Positions 40,520 to 49,156 are shown, counted from the stretch's first letter. The stretch: DNA of 51,205 nucleotides from Leucobacter ruminantium (GCF_017565705.1 NZ_JAGDYL010000012.1:1-51205); one strand, 5' to 3'. Made by a program: numbers and translations. The notes: generated from the letters alone by a model not told the origin.

Positions 40520-40963
40520 TCAGAAGTGGTCGAACCTGCCCGGCAGCAGGTCCCACGGCTCGCGCCCGAGGTACTCGCAGACCGCGCGGTAGGCGCAGTG
40601 CTCGATGAAGTAGCGGCGGTGCTCGTCGTCATCGACGTGCAGGCCCCTCGCCCGCTGGATCGGCATGCGATAGAGCACGATCGTGCGCGAGGCGCGGTCG
40701 ATCGAGTAGAGCATCGGCAGCTCGCTCTCGCCGAGACCGTTCGGCACGGTCTGGAAGCCGAACTGCACCCCGCGGAGCTCGTCGGGCAGCAGCGACTGCA
40801 GCAGTTCGACGGCGGCGCGCGCCTCTACTTCGAAGCGCACCACGCGCGCGCTCGGGTCGGGCAGACTCGGCCCGGTGATCGAGGAACGGATCGGGCGGCG
40901 ACCGTGACGGGAGCCGCGAGGGATCGGCGCCCTGCGCTCCGTTCTACGCTGGCGGCCGAACAT
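40520..40963 (-). CDS. Zincin-like (metallopeptidase family) protein lacking HExxH
   Basis: A 147-residue protein with a basic N-terminus, then VVRFEVEARAAVELLQSLLP, TIVLYRMPIQRA and YFIEHCAYRAVCEYLGREP. This layout matches the short 'metallopeptidase family' (Zincin_1-like, compare mycobacterial Rv3259), in which VLY(R)xP is followed by an HExxHxxG helix. Here the helix reads IEHCAYRAVCEYLG, so the HExxH zinc site is not present and proteolysis is unlikely. The ATG at 40963 is the natural start; a longer frame runs into the next gene. Its position near whiB and manA resembles the mycobacterial Rv3259-whiB2-manA neighbourhood (recollection). Confidence 0.75.
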   Translation of the reverse strand: MFGRQRRTERRAPIPRGSRHGRRPIRSSITGPSLPDPSARVVRFEVEARAAVELLQSLLPDELRGVQFGFQTVPNGLGESELPMLYSIDRASRTIVLYRMPIQRARGLHVDDDEHRRYFIEHCAYRAVCEYLGREPWDLLPGRFDHF

Positions 40964-40995
40964 GCCCACCAGTCTATCGCGACCGGACGACCGGA

Positions 40996-42390
40996 TCAGC
41001 GGGTGTAGACGGTCAGGACGCCGTCGCGCTCCAGCGCGCCGAGGACGGGGTACCCGGCGAGGTCTGCGCCCTCGGCGTATCGCACGCCCGCGTGCACGGG
41101 GGCGGAGCTCGTCAGCGTCGCGCTCGCCGGAGCATCGACGACGACCGCGGCGCCCGAGGGCACCTCGACCTTGCGCGACTTGCCCTCGCCCATCGGGTCG
41201 ATCTCGACCTCTGCCTCCCCTTCGCCCGGGTTCGCGAGCACCAGCTTGCCGCCGCTCACCACGGGAACCGCCACGGGAGTCTCGGCTGCGAGTTCGGGGG
41301 CGGGAGCGAACCACGCGAAGTCGTGCGCCTTGTCGGTGTCGACCGAACCCATGACGCCGCCCACGACCGGCACGTCGGCCTCGATCACCACGGCGTTCGC
41401 CTGCTTCGGCCAGCTCGGCACCTGCAGTTCGGAGATCTGCCCGCCGACCAGGCCGATCTCGCCGAGGTCGATCGTCTTGCCGTCGTCGAGCGCCGTGACG
41501 CGCGCCTTACCGTCGCCGTCGCCGGGGGCGAGCACCCGAACGGTCACCTTGAACGGCTCGGTGTCCTCGAGATCGTTCGGGCCGCGGTCGCTCGCGCGGT
41601 GGATGTTCGTCACGCCGGGAACCACGAGCCGTTCCGCGGGCGCGCTCTGCCGCGTGACCGTGTCGAGCGCGAAGGGCTCGATGGCGAGCGACTGCACGAT
41701 GCCGAGACTCGCAGTGACCGGGGCGCCCGTGCTGACCACTCGCACCGCGATACGCCCGCGTTCGGGGGCGTAGCCGTTGAGCGCGACCGTCTGCTCGGAG
41801 CCGGGCGGCACCAGCACGGCCGCGGTCTGGCCGCCGACCACGGGCCCGTTCTCGTCGTAGAGCGACAGTTGCACGGTCGCGGGCACGGCGCCGGGGTTGC
41901 CGAGACTGAGGGTCGTGGTGACACCGGTCATGGTGTCGCCGCCCAGCAACCACTGCTCGTTCAGGGGCGTGGCACAGCTGCTCGCGGCGACACCGCGCGC
42001 GGTGTCGGCGTCCACGGACTGGACCTGGGCCGCGGCGAGCGGGGTCCCCGAAGGCGCCGCGAGCACCTCGGGAGGGCCGTCGCCGCCCTCGGGCCGCGCG
42101 AGCGACGCGGTCTCGGAGGCTTCGCCCGCGACCGAGACGACGGGGGCGCCGACCGGGATGGCGGCTTCGGGGCGCGCGGGATCGGCGCCGAGCACCGAGA
42201 AGGCGCCCGCGCACACGAGGCGCTGCGTGCTGTCCTGCATGGTGTCGACCTCGACCGACGGCGGGGTGCGCTCGACGGCCGGCAGCGGAACGCCGCCGAG
42301 CACGACGACCGCCGTCGCCGCGACGGCGACCACGACGACGCCGATCGCAGCGCGCCCGGTACCGCGCAGGATGCGTGACGTGCCGCTCAT
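40996..42390 (-). CDS. DUF5719-like membrane-anchored envelope protein
   Basis: A 464-residue protein with one N-terminal membrane segment (AAIGVVVVAVAATAVVVLGGV) and a large beta-rich extracytoplasmic part: TTLSLGNPGAVPATVQLSLYDENGPV, GSEQTVALNGYAPERGRIAVRVVSTG, and TDKAHDFAWFAPAPELA. It resembles the DUF5719 proteins encoded behind a large glycosyltransferase in actinobacteria. No enzyme motif is visible. Its start ATG overlaps the end of the glycosyltransferase by four bases, so the two are coupled and probably act together in building or exporting an envelope polymer. Confidence 0.8.
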   Translation of the reverse strand: MSGTSRILRGTGRAAIGVVVVAVAATAVVVLGGVPLPAVERTPPSVEVDTMQDSTQRLVCAGAFSVLGADPARPEAAIPVGAPVVSVAGEASETASLARPEGGDGPPEVLAAPSGTPLAAAQVQSVDADTARGVAASSCATPLNEQWLLGGDTMTGVTTTLSLGNPGAVPATVQLSLYDENGPVVGGQTAAVLVPPGSEQTVALNGYAPERGRIAVRVVSTGAPVTASLGIVQSLAIEPFALDTVTRQSAPAERLVVPGVTNIHRASDRGPNDLEDTEPFKVTVRVLAPGDGDGKARVTALDDGKTIDLGEIGLVGGQISELQVPSWPKQANAVVIEADVPVVGGVMGSVDTDKAHDFAWFAPAPELAAETPVAVPVVSGGKLVLANPGEGEAEVEIDPMGEGKSRKVEVPSGAAVVVDAPASATLTSSAPVHAGVRYAEGADLAGYPVLGALERDGVLTVYTR

Positions 42391-45386
42391 CGTCCGACCT
42401 CCTCATCGCTCTCGGGGCCCGTCGACGCCGGGGGCGAATCCGGGGAGCCCGGATCATCGGGGACGCCGGGGTCTTCCGAGGTGCCGGGGGCTTCCGGGGT
42501 GTCAGAGGTCTCGGGCTCCGGGGCATCGACCACGGCCGCGGAAGGCGATCCCTCACCCGCGACCGCGGCGGGTCCCGCACCGGCAGCGGCCTTCGCCCGC
42601 CTGCGCCTCGAGGGGCGCTTGCGGCGCGCCGGGCGCTCCACGACCTCGCCGGTCGGCAGCGCGAGCAGCACGAGACCGAGCAGCACGACGAGCTGCACCG
42701 TCCAGATGGTGTGCCCGGTGATCGAGGTGCCCCGCAGCCGCGTCTCGGCGTCGCCGTGCTCGACCGAGCCCGGCTGTGCGTCGGCGACGCGCCACAGCAG
42801 ACCGCGCTGAGTGACACCCGCGCTCGAGAGCGAGGCGTGCTGGTCGAAGACGCGCTGCAGCTCGGCGCGCTCGGTTTCGTCGCCGTCGGGGCTGAGCAGC
42901 ACGAAGGCGATCCGTTCCGATCGCAACTGCTCGCTCATATCGCGGCCGCCCGTGCTCGCGAGCCCGCCGACGAGTTCGGCGAGATCGCGATCGTCCGCGG
43001 TCACCACCGGCGGCTCGTCGGCGGTGCGCACCTGATCGAGGCGCGCCCCGGTGCCGACGACGCTCCGCACCCGCACGGAGTGCGATCCCTCGGCCGTGAC
43101 GATCAGGGTGCGCACGCCCGGGTCGGTCTCGCCCGCCGCCTGCACGAGCGCGGGCATCTGCGATCGGCCGGGTTCGAAGGGGGTCTGAGCGAGCGCCAGC
43201 TGCACGATCATCGGCGCCACCGCGATCATCGCGGTCAGCAGCGCGACGCCCACGACCGGCGTCGAGGCGCGGCCGAGGGCTTCTGCGCCAACCGCCCCCA
43301 GGGTGAGCACGGCCAGCCAGTAGACGGCGAGGCCCGAGCCGGTCCAGATCGCGACCGCTTCGTTGCCCTGCAGCCCGATGTGCAGCTGCGAGGAGACCAG
43401 AGCGGTGAGCATGCCGAGGCCACCGAGCAGCGAGCTGAACAGGGTCACGGCGACGCGCCCGGTGAAGAGGCCGACGAGCGCGAGCAGGGCGATCAGCAGC
43501 ATCAGGGCGCCGACGAGCAGGGTGGCCGGCGGGGCGCCGAGGCCGATCCCGTCGAAGATGCCGCCCCAGCCTTCGAGCCCGAACTCGGGGAAGCCGAGCA
43601 GCATGTGCCGGATGCTGCCGGGCTCGTATGCGGAGGTGAGGCCCGGGTCGAGGATGATGTCGAGCGGTCGGCCCTGCAGCAGCGCAGTCACGATCTTGGG
43701 CGCGAAGAGCACCGCCGTCGCGAGGGCCGTCGTGAGCACCTTGGCTGCGCCTCGCAGGGTGGTGAACAGCCCGGCCACGAGCAGCACGAGAGCCGCCGGG
43801 ATCAGCACGGGAGCGCACGCGAGGGCGACAGCGGCGAGCAGCGACGCCGTGCCCGCCCAGCTCCACGACTCTCGGCAGCGGGTGGCGGCGAGCAGCAGCC
43901 AGGGCAGCACGATCGTGAGGATGAGGGTGGGCAGCCTGCCCCCGCTGAGCGAGTCGAGCAGCATGGGGCTGAGCGCGAAGCCGACGCCGACGAGTGCGCG
44001 GCCCGCCTTCGACTCGGTGATCTGCGCGGCCCAGATCCAGCCGCCGAGCGCCGTCAGCGGGATGGCGACGACGAGCAGCAGCACGAGGGCGTGCGAGGGG
44101 TTCCAGAAGGTGAGGGATCCCAGCAGCGCGAGCACCCAGGTGAAGGGATCGGCCGGCACGCCGTCGAGGGGCCGCGTGTTGCGCCAGAGCTCGCCGAGCG
44201 GGCTGAGCGGCGCGATGCCGCCTCCCGTGAGGCTCGTCTCCGCGAGCGCCCACCAGGTGCACGCAGCGGCGGCGACCACGGCGAAGGAGAGCACGGCGAG
44301 TCCGCCGGACGACACGAAATGCAGCTCGCGCCTCTGCCGTCCCGTCGAGGCGAGGATGGCCTCGCGGTCGATCATGCGCGCGGTGCGCACGCTCTTCGGA
44401 TCCATGCGGAGCGGTCGGATCGCGGCCCATCCGGCGGAGGAGTGCGCCTTGATGCGGCGGCGCGATGCGAGGATCCGGTCGGGGCGGAAGAAGACGGCGA
44501 ACGCCGCGGCGAGCTCGCCGAGCATCTGACCCGGCTGCTCGCGGATGAGCGACCACAGCATGCGGAGCAGGCCGTAGAGCGGCAGGCCCAGCCACTCGAA
44601 GAACGCCACGACGGCGGGCGCGTAGGCGATGCGCCGGTGCAGCTGAGCGGTGCGCGCCTGCCGGTGCGCCACCCGCATGAGCGAGCGGCGACGGTCGATG
44701 TGCGGGCCCGCGACGCCGCTGCGCGCGAAGCGGATGCGGGAGGCCGGCGAGACCTCGACGCGGTACCCGGCGAGGCGGGCGCGCACGCAGAAGTCGAGTC
44801 CGTCGTCGTAGACGGGGAACGCGGGATCGAAGCCGCCGAGCTGCTCCCAGATGTCGCGTCGCACGAGCATGCCGACCGGCCCGACCCCGAGCACGTCCTG
44901 CATGTGGTCGTACTGCTGCTGGTCGAGCTCCTGCCTGCGCAGCAGCCAGCGCGAGCCGTAGCGAGTGAGGCTCTGTCCGAGCTCGATGATGCGGTCGGGA
45001 CGATCCCAGTCGACGAGCTTGGGGCCGGCGACGACCACCGATGGGGCGCGCTGCACGCTGCTGATGATGTGATCGAGCGCCTCGGGCTCGGGGCACGAAT
45101 CCTCGGTCAGCAGCCAGATCCACTCCTGCTCGGGGTCGCGGCCCGCGACCGCGTCGACGTGGAGCGCGTGCTGCACGGCCTGCCCGAACGGCAGACGCGA
45201 CGGCAGGCCGACGACGTGAGCGGCGCCGCTGCCGATCAGCTGGTCACCGACCCGCGAGCCGCCGCCGTTGTTCACGGCCACGATCGTGTCGGGAGCGTGC
45301 GTCTGAGCAGCGATCCCCGCTATCGTCTCGTCGAGCCAGTCGCCGCCCCTCTGGGCGACGAGAACGGCGGTTACTCTCGTGCGCAT
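42387..45386 (-). CDS. Large GT2 glycosyltransferase with C-terminal membrane domain
   Basis: A 999-residue protein. The N-terminal ~270 residues are a GT-A domain (VTAVLVAQRGGDWLDETIAGI, WIWLLTEDSCPEPEALDH, FPVYDDGLDFCVRARLAGYR). Then follow about a dozen membrane helices, an extracytoplasmic loop (GETDPGVRTLIVTAEG and on), a last helix (WTVQLVVLLGLVLLALP) and an acidic Pro/Ser/Asp-rich tail with the pattern PEAPGTSEDPGVPDDPGSPD. It probably polymerises or modifies a cell-wall glycan; the acceptor is unknown. The ATG is at 45386. It overlaps the DUF5719-like gene and lies downstream of whiB on the same strand. Confidence 0.88.
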   Translation of the reverse strand: MRTRVTAVLVAQRGGDWLDETIAGIAAQTHAPDTIVAVNNGGGSRVGDQLIGSGAAHVVGLPSRLPFGQAVQHALHVDAVAGRDPEQEWIWLLTEDSCPEPEALDHIISSVQRAPSVVVAGPKLVDWDRPDRIIELGQSLTRYGSRWLLRRQELDQQQYDHMQDVLGVGPVGMLVRRDIWEQLGGFDPAFPVYDDGLDFCVRARLAGYRVEVSPASRIRFARSGVAGPHIDRRRSLMRVAHRQARTAQLHRRIAYAPAVVAFFEWLGLPLYGLLRMLWSLIREQPGQMLGELAAAFAVFFRPDRILASRRRIKAHSSAGWAAIRPLRMDPKSVRTARMIDREAILASTGRQRRELHFVSSGGLAVLSFAVVAAAACTWWALAETSLTGGGIAPLSPLGELWRNTRPLDGVPADPFTWVLALLGSLTFWNPSHALVLLLVVAIPLTALGGWIWAAQITESKAGRALVGVGFALSPMLLDSLSGGRLPTLILTIVLPWLLLAATRCRESWSWAGTASLLAAVALACAPVLIPAALVLLVAGLFTTLRGAAKVLTTALATAVLFAPKIVTALLQGRPLDIILDPGLTSAYEPGSIRHMLLGFPEFGLEGWGGIFDGIGLGAPPATLLVGALMLLIALLALVGLFTGRVAVTLFSSLLGGLGMLTALVSSQLHIGLQGNEAVAIWTGSGLAVYWLAVLTLGAVGAEALGRASTPVVGVALLTAMIAVAPMIVQLALAQTPFEPGRSQMPALVQAAGETDPGVRTLIVTAEGSHSVRVRSVVGTGARLDQVRTADEPPVVTADDRDLAELVGGLASTGGRDMSEQLRSERIAFVLLSPDGDETERAELQRVFDQHASLSSAGVTQRGLLWRVADAQPGSVEHGDAETRLRGTSITGHTIWTVQLVVLLGLVLLALPTGEVVERPARRKRPSRRRRAKAAAGAGPAAVAGEGSPSAAVVDAPEPETSDTPEAPGTSEDPGVPDDPGSPDSPPASTGPESDEEVGR

Positions 45387-45455
45387 ATCGGGCTCAGTCT
45401 AGGTGCGGAAGATGCGTGTGCACTGGAGCCATGCCCGGCAAGCCGCAATTGCGTC

Positions 45456-45487
45456 GCGAGCGGGCGAGGCGCAGCCGAGTCGAAATC
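45456..45487 (-). repeat. Dispersed intergenic repeat, copy 4 (inverted)
   Basis: GCGAGCGGGCGAGGCGCAGC followed by CGAGTCGAAATC, the reverse complement of the 31538 type. Together with the next copy at 45511 it forms an inverted pair in the 177-base gap between whiB and the glycosyltransferase. Confidence 0.6.
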
Positions 45488-45510
45488 ACGATCCTCGGAT
45501 TCGACCCGAC

Positions 45511-45550
45511 GGTTTCGACTCGTCGCAAGCTCCTCGCTCAACCAGCGGCG
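45511..45550 (+). repeat. Dispersed intergenic repeat, copy 5
   Basis: GGTTTCGACTCGTCGCAAGC followed by TCCTCGCTCAACCAGCGGCG. It faces copy 4 across 23 bases; the pair could fold into a long imperfect hairpin just past the whiB stop and act as its terminator. Confidence 0.6.
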
Positions 45551-45563
45551 GAGGAGCGAAGGA

Positions 45564-45872
45564 TCAGCCGGCCTCGCGGCGCAGCTTGCGGCGCTCGCGC
45601 TCGGAGAGCCCGCCCCAGATGCCGAAGCGCTCATCGTTCTCGAGCGCGTAGTCGAGGCACTCGGAGCGCACCTCGCAGCTCTCGCAGATGCGCTTCGCCT
45701 CGCGCGTCGAGCCGCCCTTCTCGGGGAAGAAGGCCTCGGGGTCGGTCTGCGCGCAGAGCGCGTCGGCCTGCCACGAGAGGGCCTCTTCTTCTGGGCGGCG
45801 GACCGGAATGCCGAGGAAGACCGGATCGACGAACCAATTGCCAGGCACCGGGGAGTTCGAGGCGTCGTCCAC
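45564..45872 (-). CDS. whiB: WhiB-family iron-sulfur transcription factor
   Basis: A 102-residue Wbl protein. Four cysteines that hold a [4Fe-4S] cluster are at 40, 63, 66 and 72 (ALC, ICESCEVRSEC), followed by the GIWGGLSERERRKLRREAG turn and basic helix. The N-terminus and the neighbouring manA and glycosyltransferase genes point to the WhiB2/WhmD branch that controls septation and cell division in mycobacteria (family knowledge; assignment inferred). The GTG start follows AGGAGGGGAG. A near-consensus promoter and a palindromic operator lie just upstream. Confidence 0.93.
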   Translation of the reverse strand: MDDASNSPVPGNWFVDPVFLGIPVRRPEEEALSWQADALCAQTDPEAFFPEKGGSTREAKRICESCEVRSECLDYALENDERFGIWGGLSERERRKLRREAG

Positions 45873-45925
45873 TCGTGCGCTCCCCTCCTGGCCGAAACGC
45901 CAGGCGGCCGCCGGACGTCACAGAC

Positions 45926-45955
45926 AATTACACCGGTGTGATTCGCCCAAGTCAA
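45926..45955 (-). promoter_or_regulatory. whiB promoter with palindromic operator
   Basis: On the minus strand, TTGACT (45955-45950) and TGTAAT (45932-45927) are separated by exactly 17 bases, each one mismatch from the vegetative -35 and -10 consensus. An 18-base inverted repeat, AATTACACC / GGTGTGATT (45926-45943, one imperfect pair), covers the -10 and half the spacer, so a dimeric regulator could block or guide RNA polymerase here. Confidence 0.65.
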
Positions 45956-46025
45956 GCCGGGAGAGTTTAAACCCTCAATGCCCGCTTGAAGTTCGTTGAC
46001 ACGCCTGCGTGTCGCAATCGACGCA

Positions 46026-47297
46026 TCAGGCGCCCGCGCCGACGGTCGCGATGAAGGCCTCGCCCTCCCCCGTGATCCGGATCGGCGAACCCGCCGACAC
46101 GTAGAGCGACTGCCCTCTCCGCGGGGTGGCGACCTCGTCGAACTCCGCGTCGGGCCGCTCGACCCGCACCCTCCCCGCGGTGACGATGAGCACCAGCGGG
46201 TGCTCGGCGCGAACCGAGACCGCCTCGGCGCTGCCCGGCAGCGCGCGCGCCGGGCGCGTGGCCTCGGGATCGCGCAGCCGCGCGCGCAGCAGCTGGAAGT
46301 CGGGCACGTCTGGACGCCAGGCCACGAGCCCCGGAGCGAGCTCGGCGCACGGGAAGCGCGGCTCGGCGAGCTCGTCGGGTTCGAGGATGCGGCAGAGCTC
46401 GCCGATGTCGACGTGCTTCTCGGTGAGGCCGGCTCGCAGCACGTTGTCGGACGCCGCCATCACCTCGACGCCGATGCCGCCCAGATAGGCGTGCAGATGC
46501 CGAGCCTCCAGGTAGATCGCCTCACCCGGATCGAGGCGCACGAGGTGCAGCAGCAGCGACACCAGCACGCCCGGATCTCCCGGGTGGGTGGAGACGAGCT
46601 CCCGGAGCGCGGCTCGCCGATGCGGGCCGGGTTCCGTTCCCTCGTCGACGAGCTCGTCCGGGATTCCCGCGATGGCCGCGACCGCCGCCTCGACCACGGG
46701 ATCGGCGCTGAACGCCCACACCAGGAAGTCGGGTCGCAGCGATGAGGGATCCCTCCCCTGCAGCCGCTCGGCCACCCGTTCGAGGGCGCCCGCGCCGTCC
46801 GCGAGACCCGCCATGCGCGCCAGGCGCGCCAGGCCGGCGAGATCGGCCCGCGCCTCGGCGAGCGGACGGAAGCCGCTCAGCGCGGTGACCTCGCTGAGCG
46901 CCACCAACAGCTCGGGCTTGTGGTTCGGGTCGCCGTAGTTGCGATCCCTCGCATCCCTCGGCACCCCCGCGACCTCCTCGCGTTCGAAGCCGGCGCGCGC
47001 CTGCTCGAGATCGGGATGCACCTGCAGCGAGAGCGGCGCCCCGATCGCCAGCACTTTCAGGAGAAACGGCAGCTGCCCGCCGTTCACGCCGTAGAGTTCG
47101 GGGTCACTCTCGATGAGATCGATGAGCGTGTGCTTCTGCGGGGTCGCCTTCGCGACCGAGGCCGGGCTTCCCGGGTGCGCCCCCAGCCACAGCTCGGCCT
47201 GCGGCTCGCCCGTCGGCTGCGTGCCCAGCATCTCGGGGAGCGCCCGCCTCGAGCCCCACGCGTAGGCGCGCGGGGTGTTTTCGATGAAGATCAGCAT
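46026..47297 (-). CDS. manA: Mannose-6-phosphate isomerase, class I
   Basis: Interconverts fructose 6-phosphate and mannose 6-phosphate, feeding GDP-mannose for the envelope glycosyltransferases nearby. The 423-residue protein opens with PRAYAWGSRRALPEML and has the zinc-site blocks LSLQVHPD (Gln, His) and NYGDPNHKPELLVAL (Glu), then ARHLHAYLGGIGVEVMAASDNVLRAGLTEKHVD and a C-terminal cupin. The ATG at 47297 has GGGAGA upstream. The gene contains the perfect palindrome GAGGGATCCCTC (46744-46755). It is upstream of whiB on the same strand with a 153-base gap that carries the whiB promoter. Confidence 0.96.
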   Translation of the reverse strand: MLIFIENTPRAYAWGSRRALPEMLGTQPTGEPQAELWLGAHPGSPASVAKATPQKHTLIDLIESDPELYGVNGGQLPFLLKVLAIGAPLSLQVHPDLEQARAGFEREEVAGVPRDARDRNYGDPNHKPELLVALSEVTALSGFRPLAEARADLAGLARLARMAGLADGAGALERVAERLQGRDPSSLRPDFLVWAFSADPVVEAAVAAIAGIPDELVDEGTEPGPHRRAALRELVSTHPGDPGVLVSLLLHLVRLDPGEAIYLEARHLHAYLGGIGVEVMAASDNVLRAGLTEKHVDIGELCRILEPDELAEPRFPCAELAPGLVAWRPDVPDFQLLRARLRDPEATRPARALPGSAEAVSVRAEHPLVLIVTAGRVRVERPDAEFDEVATPRRGQSLYVSAGSPIRITGEGEAFIATVGAGA

Positions 47298-47342
47298 GGT
47301 CTCCCGCCTCGCCCGGATATGCGATGCTCTACCATACCGACT

Positions 47343-48707
47343 ATGGCCGAGAGCAGGACCCGACTGGGTGTGAGCGCGTATGCGATCTGCGTCTTCATCC
47401 TCACCCTCGGCAGCAACGGACTGCGCAACACCGTCGGCTGGCCGGGCTTCCTGGCGCTCGCCGTCGGCATGACCGCGCTCGGCATCGTCCTGTTCGTGCG
47501 GCTGAAACCGGCGCGCTTCCGCTGGTACCGCCTGCCGTCTCCCCTCTACTGGTTCCTCGGGCTCGCCGTGCTCTCGATCGCCTGGTCGCAGTACCGGGTC
47601 GAGAGCGTGCTCGGCGTGCTCGCCCAGCTCGCCACGACCGTGCTCGCCGTGGTGCTCGCCTTCGTGCTCACCTGGCACGAGGTGCTGCGCACCCTCGGAA
47701 CCGCGCTGCGCTACCTCATCGGCCTGTCGTTCGTGTTCGAGCTGTGGGTCGCGCTCGTCGTACGGCAGCCCGTCACGCAGAACTTCCTCCCCGACGACCT
47801 CTCGAGCAACGACTCCAAGCTGCTGCTCTGGAGCCGCGACCAACTGCTCTCGGGCGGCCCGATCCAGGGGCTTCTGGGCAATTCCATCCTGCTGGGCTTC
47901 CTCGGCCTGCTCGGACTCATCGTGTTCGGCATCCAGCTGCGGGCCGGCCTCGTGCGCCGCTTCACGGGATGGTTCTGGGTGCTGGTCGCGGTGGCGACCA
48001 TCCTGCTCACCCGCGGGGCGGGCAACACGGTCGCGCTCATCGCCGTGATCGTCGGCCTCGCGCTCGCCCTCTCCGCGCGCCGACTCGGCCCCGAGCGACG
48101 CGCACCCCTCTACATCACCGCGGTCGCGCTCGTCACCGCCGCGCTCGCCTCCGTGCTCTTCGCCCGCGACTTCGTGTTCGGCCTGCTCGGCAAGAGCGGC
48201 GACATGACGGGCCGCCTCGAGACCTGGCAGAAGGTCATCGACCTCGCCGAGCAGCGGCCCTGGTTCGGCTGGGGCTGGGTCAGCTACTGGGCGCCGTGGG
48301 CCGAACCGTTCAAGTCGCTCGACGTGAAGGCCGGCATCCCCGTGATGAGCGCGCACAACGCCTGGCTCGACGTCTGGCTGCAGCTCGGCATCGTCGGCGT
48401 GCTCGTCTTCGCGCCGCTCGTGGTGCTCACGCTGTGGCGGGTGTGGTTCCGGGCGGTCGACCCGCCGCGGCGCGGCCACGGGCCCCCGCTCCCCTACGCG
48501 ACGAGCGCGCTGTGGCCGCTCCTCGTCATGATCGCGCTGATCGTCCAGTCGCTGACCGAGAGCCGCATCCTCATCGAGGGGGGCTGGCTGCTGCTCGTGC
48601 TGCTCGCGGTGAAGTCGCGGTTCGACTTCGAGCTGCCGTCGCTCGAGGCCGAGCCGCGCAAGGAGCCCTGGCGGCGGGTGCCGATCCCTCGCGAGCAGGC
48701 CGCGTAG
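47343..48707 (+). CDS. O-antigen ligase/polymerase-like membrane protein
   Basis: A 454-residue protein with about eleven membrane helices and one large extracytoplasmic loop. The loop has GRLETWQKVIDLAEQRPWFGWG and MSAHNAWLDVWLQLGIVG, the Wzy_C/WaaL signature with its key histidine. Such proteins join or polymerise surface glycans on lipid carriers. In a Gram-positive the acceptor is probably a wall polysaccharide; this is inferred. The ATG at 47343 is close to the divergent manA start (45 bases apart), so the two promoters must overlap. The C-terminal 25 residues are charged and cytoplasmic. Confidence 0.85.
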   Translation: MAESRTRLGVSAYAICVFILTLGSNGLRNTVGWPGFLALAVGMTALGIVLFVRLKPARFRWYRLPSPLYWFLGLAVLSIAWSQYRVESVLGVLAQLATTVLAVVLAFVLTWHEVLRTLGTALRYLIGLSFVFELWVALVVRQPVTQNFLPDDLSSNDSKLLLWSRDQLLSGGPIQGLLGNSILLGFLGLLGLIVFGIQLRAGLVRRFTGWFWVLVAVATILLTRGAGNTVALIAVIVGLALALSARRLGPERRAPLYITAVALVTAALASVLFARDFVFGLLGKSGDMTGRLETWQKVIDLAEQRPWFGWGWVSYWAPWAEPFKSLDVKAGIPVMSAHNAWLDVWLQLGIVGVLVFAPLVVLTLWRVWFRAVDPPRRGHGPPLPYATSALWPLLVMIALIVQSLTESRILIEGGWLLLVLLAVKSRFDFELPSLEAEPRKEPWRRVPIPREQAA

Positions 48708-48756
48708 CCCGGCCCGCGACGCCGATGCCCCCGGGTCCGGCTGGTACGGTGAAGCG

Positions 48757-49113
48757 GTGAGCACGATGACCACCGCCCGGCTGCAGCAGCTCCGCGCGAA
48801 CGCGAGGCTCGAGCGAGACGTGCTGCTCGAGCACCGCATGCGGGACGGTCAGGATCCGGCGATCGCGATCTCGGAGGTGCCCGACGTCGACGAGCTGGTG
48901 GTGCTGTCGCTGCGCGACGAGATGCTCGAGGATCGCGGCCAGCTCGCGGAGTTCTCGCTCGCCCGCCTCGCGGCGCGCTCGGCCGGCCCCGACGCCGACG
49001 AGCACCGCCGCAACGCCGACCGCGCCGAGTTCGAGCTGCTGCGGGAGATCGCGGCTCAGGTGCCGGAGCTCACGCGCGGCGTGTGGGCCGCGGCCGCCCG
49101 CCTCGAGGTCTGA
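48757..49113 (+). CDS. Hypothetical small alpha-helical protein
   Basis: A 118-residue hydrophilic protein, Leu/Arg/Glu/Ala-rich throughout (TTARLQQLRANARLERDVLL, REIAAQVPELTRGVW), with no cysteine, no signal peptide and no membrane segment; mostly helical by pattern. I do not recognise a family. The GTG at 48757 follows GGTGAAG; an ATG four codons in is an alternative. Third-position GC is high in this frame, which supports coding. It converges on the SDR gene downstream. Confidence 0.7.
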   Translation: MSTMTTARLQQLRANARLERDVLLEHRMRDGQDPAIAISEVPDVDELVVLSLRDEMLEDRGQLAEFSLARLAARSAGPDADEHRRNADRAEFELLREIAAQVPELTRGVWAAAARLEV

Positions 49114-49136
49114 CGCGAAGGCGGGGGCGAACCCGA

Positions 49137-49152
49137 GGCCGGGCGACCGGCC
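49137..49152. terminator. Possible small bidirectional hairpin terminator
   Basis: GGCCGG / CCGGCC, 6 bp, with a GCGA tetraloop, in the 43-base gap between convergent genes. The stem is short and there is no T-run. Confidence 0.3.
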
Positions 49153-49156
49153 GCGT

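Noticed and set aside
46026..48839. 937-codon frame joining manA with upstream sequence
   Set aside because: The ManA motif starts at 47297 with a ribosome-binding site; the upstream part is antisense to the ligase-like gene.
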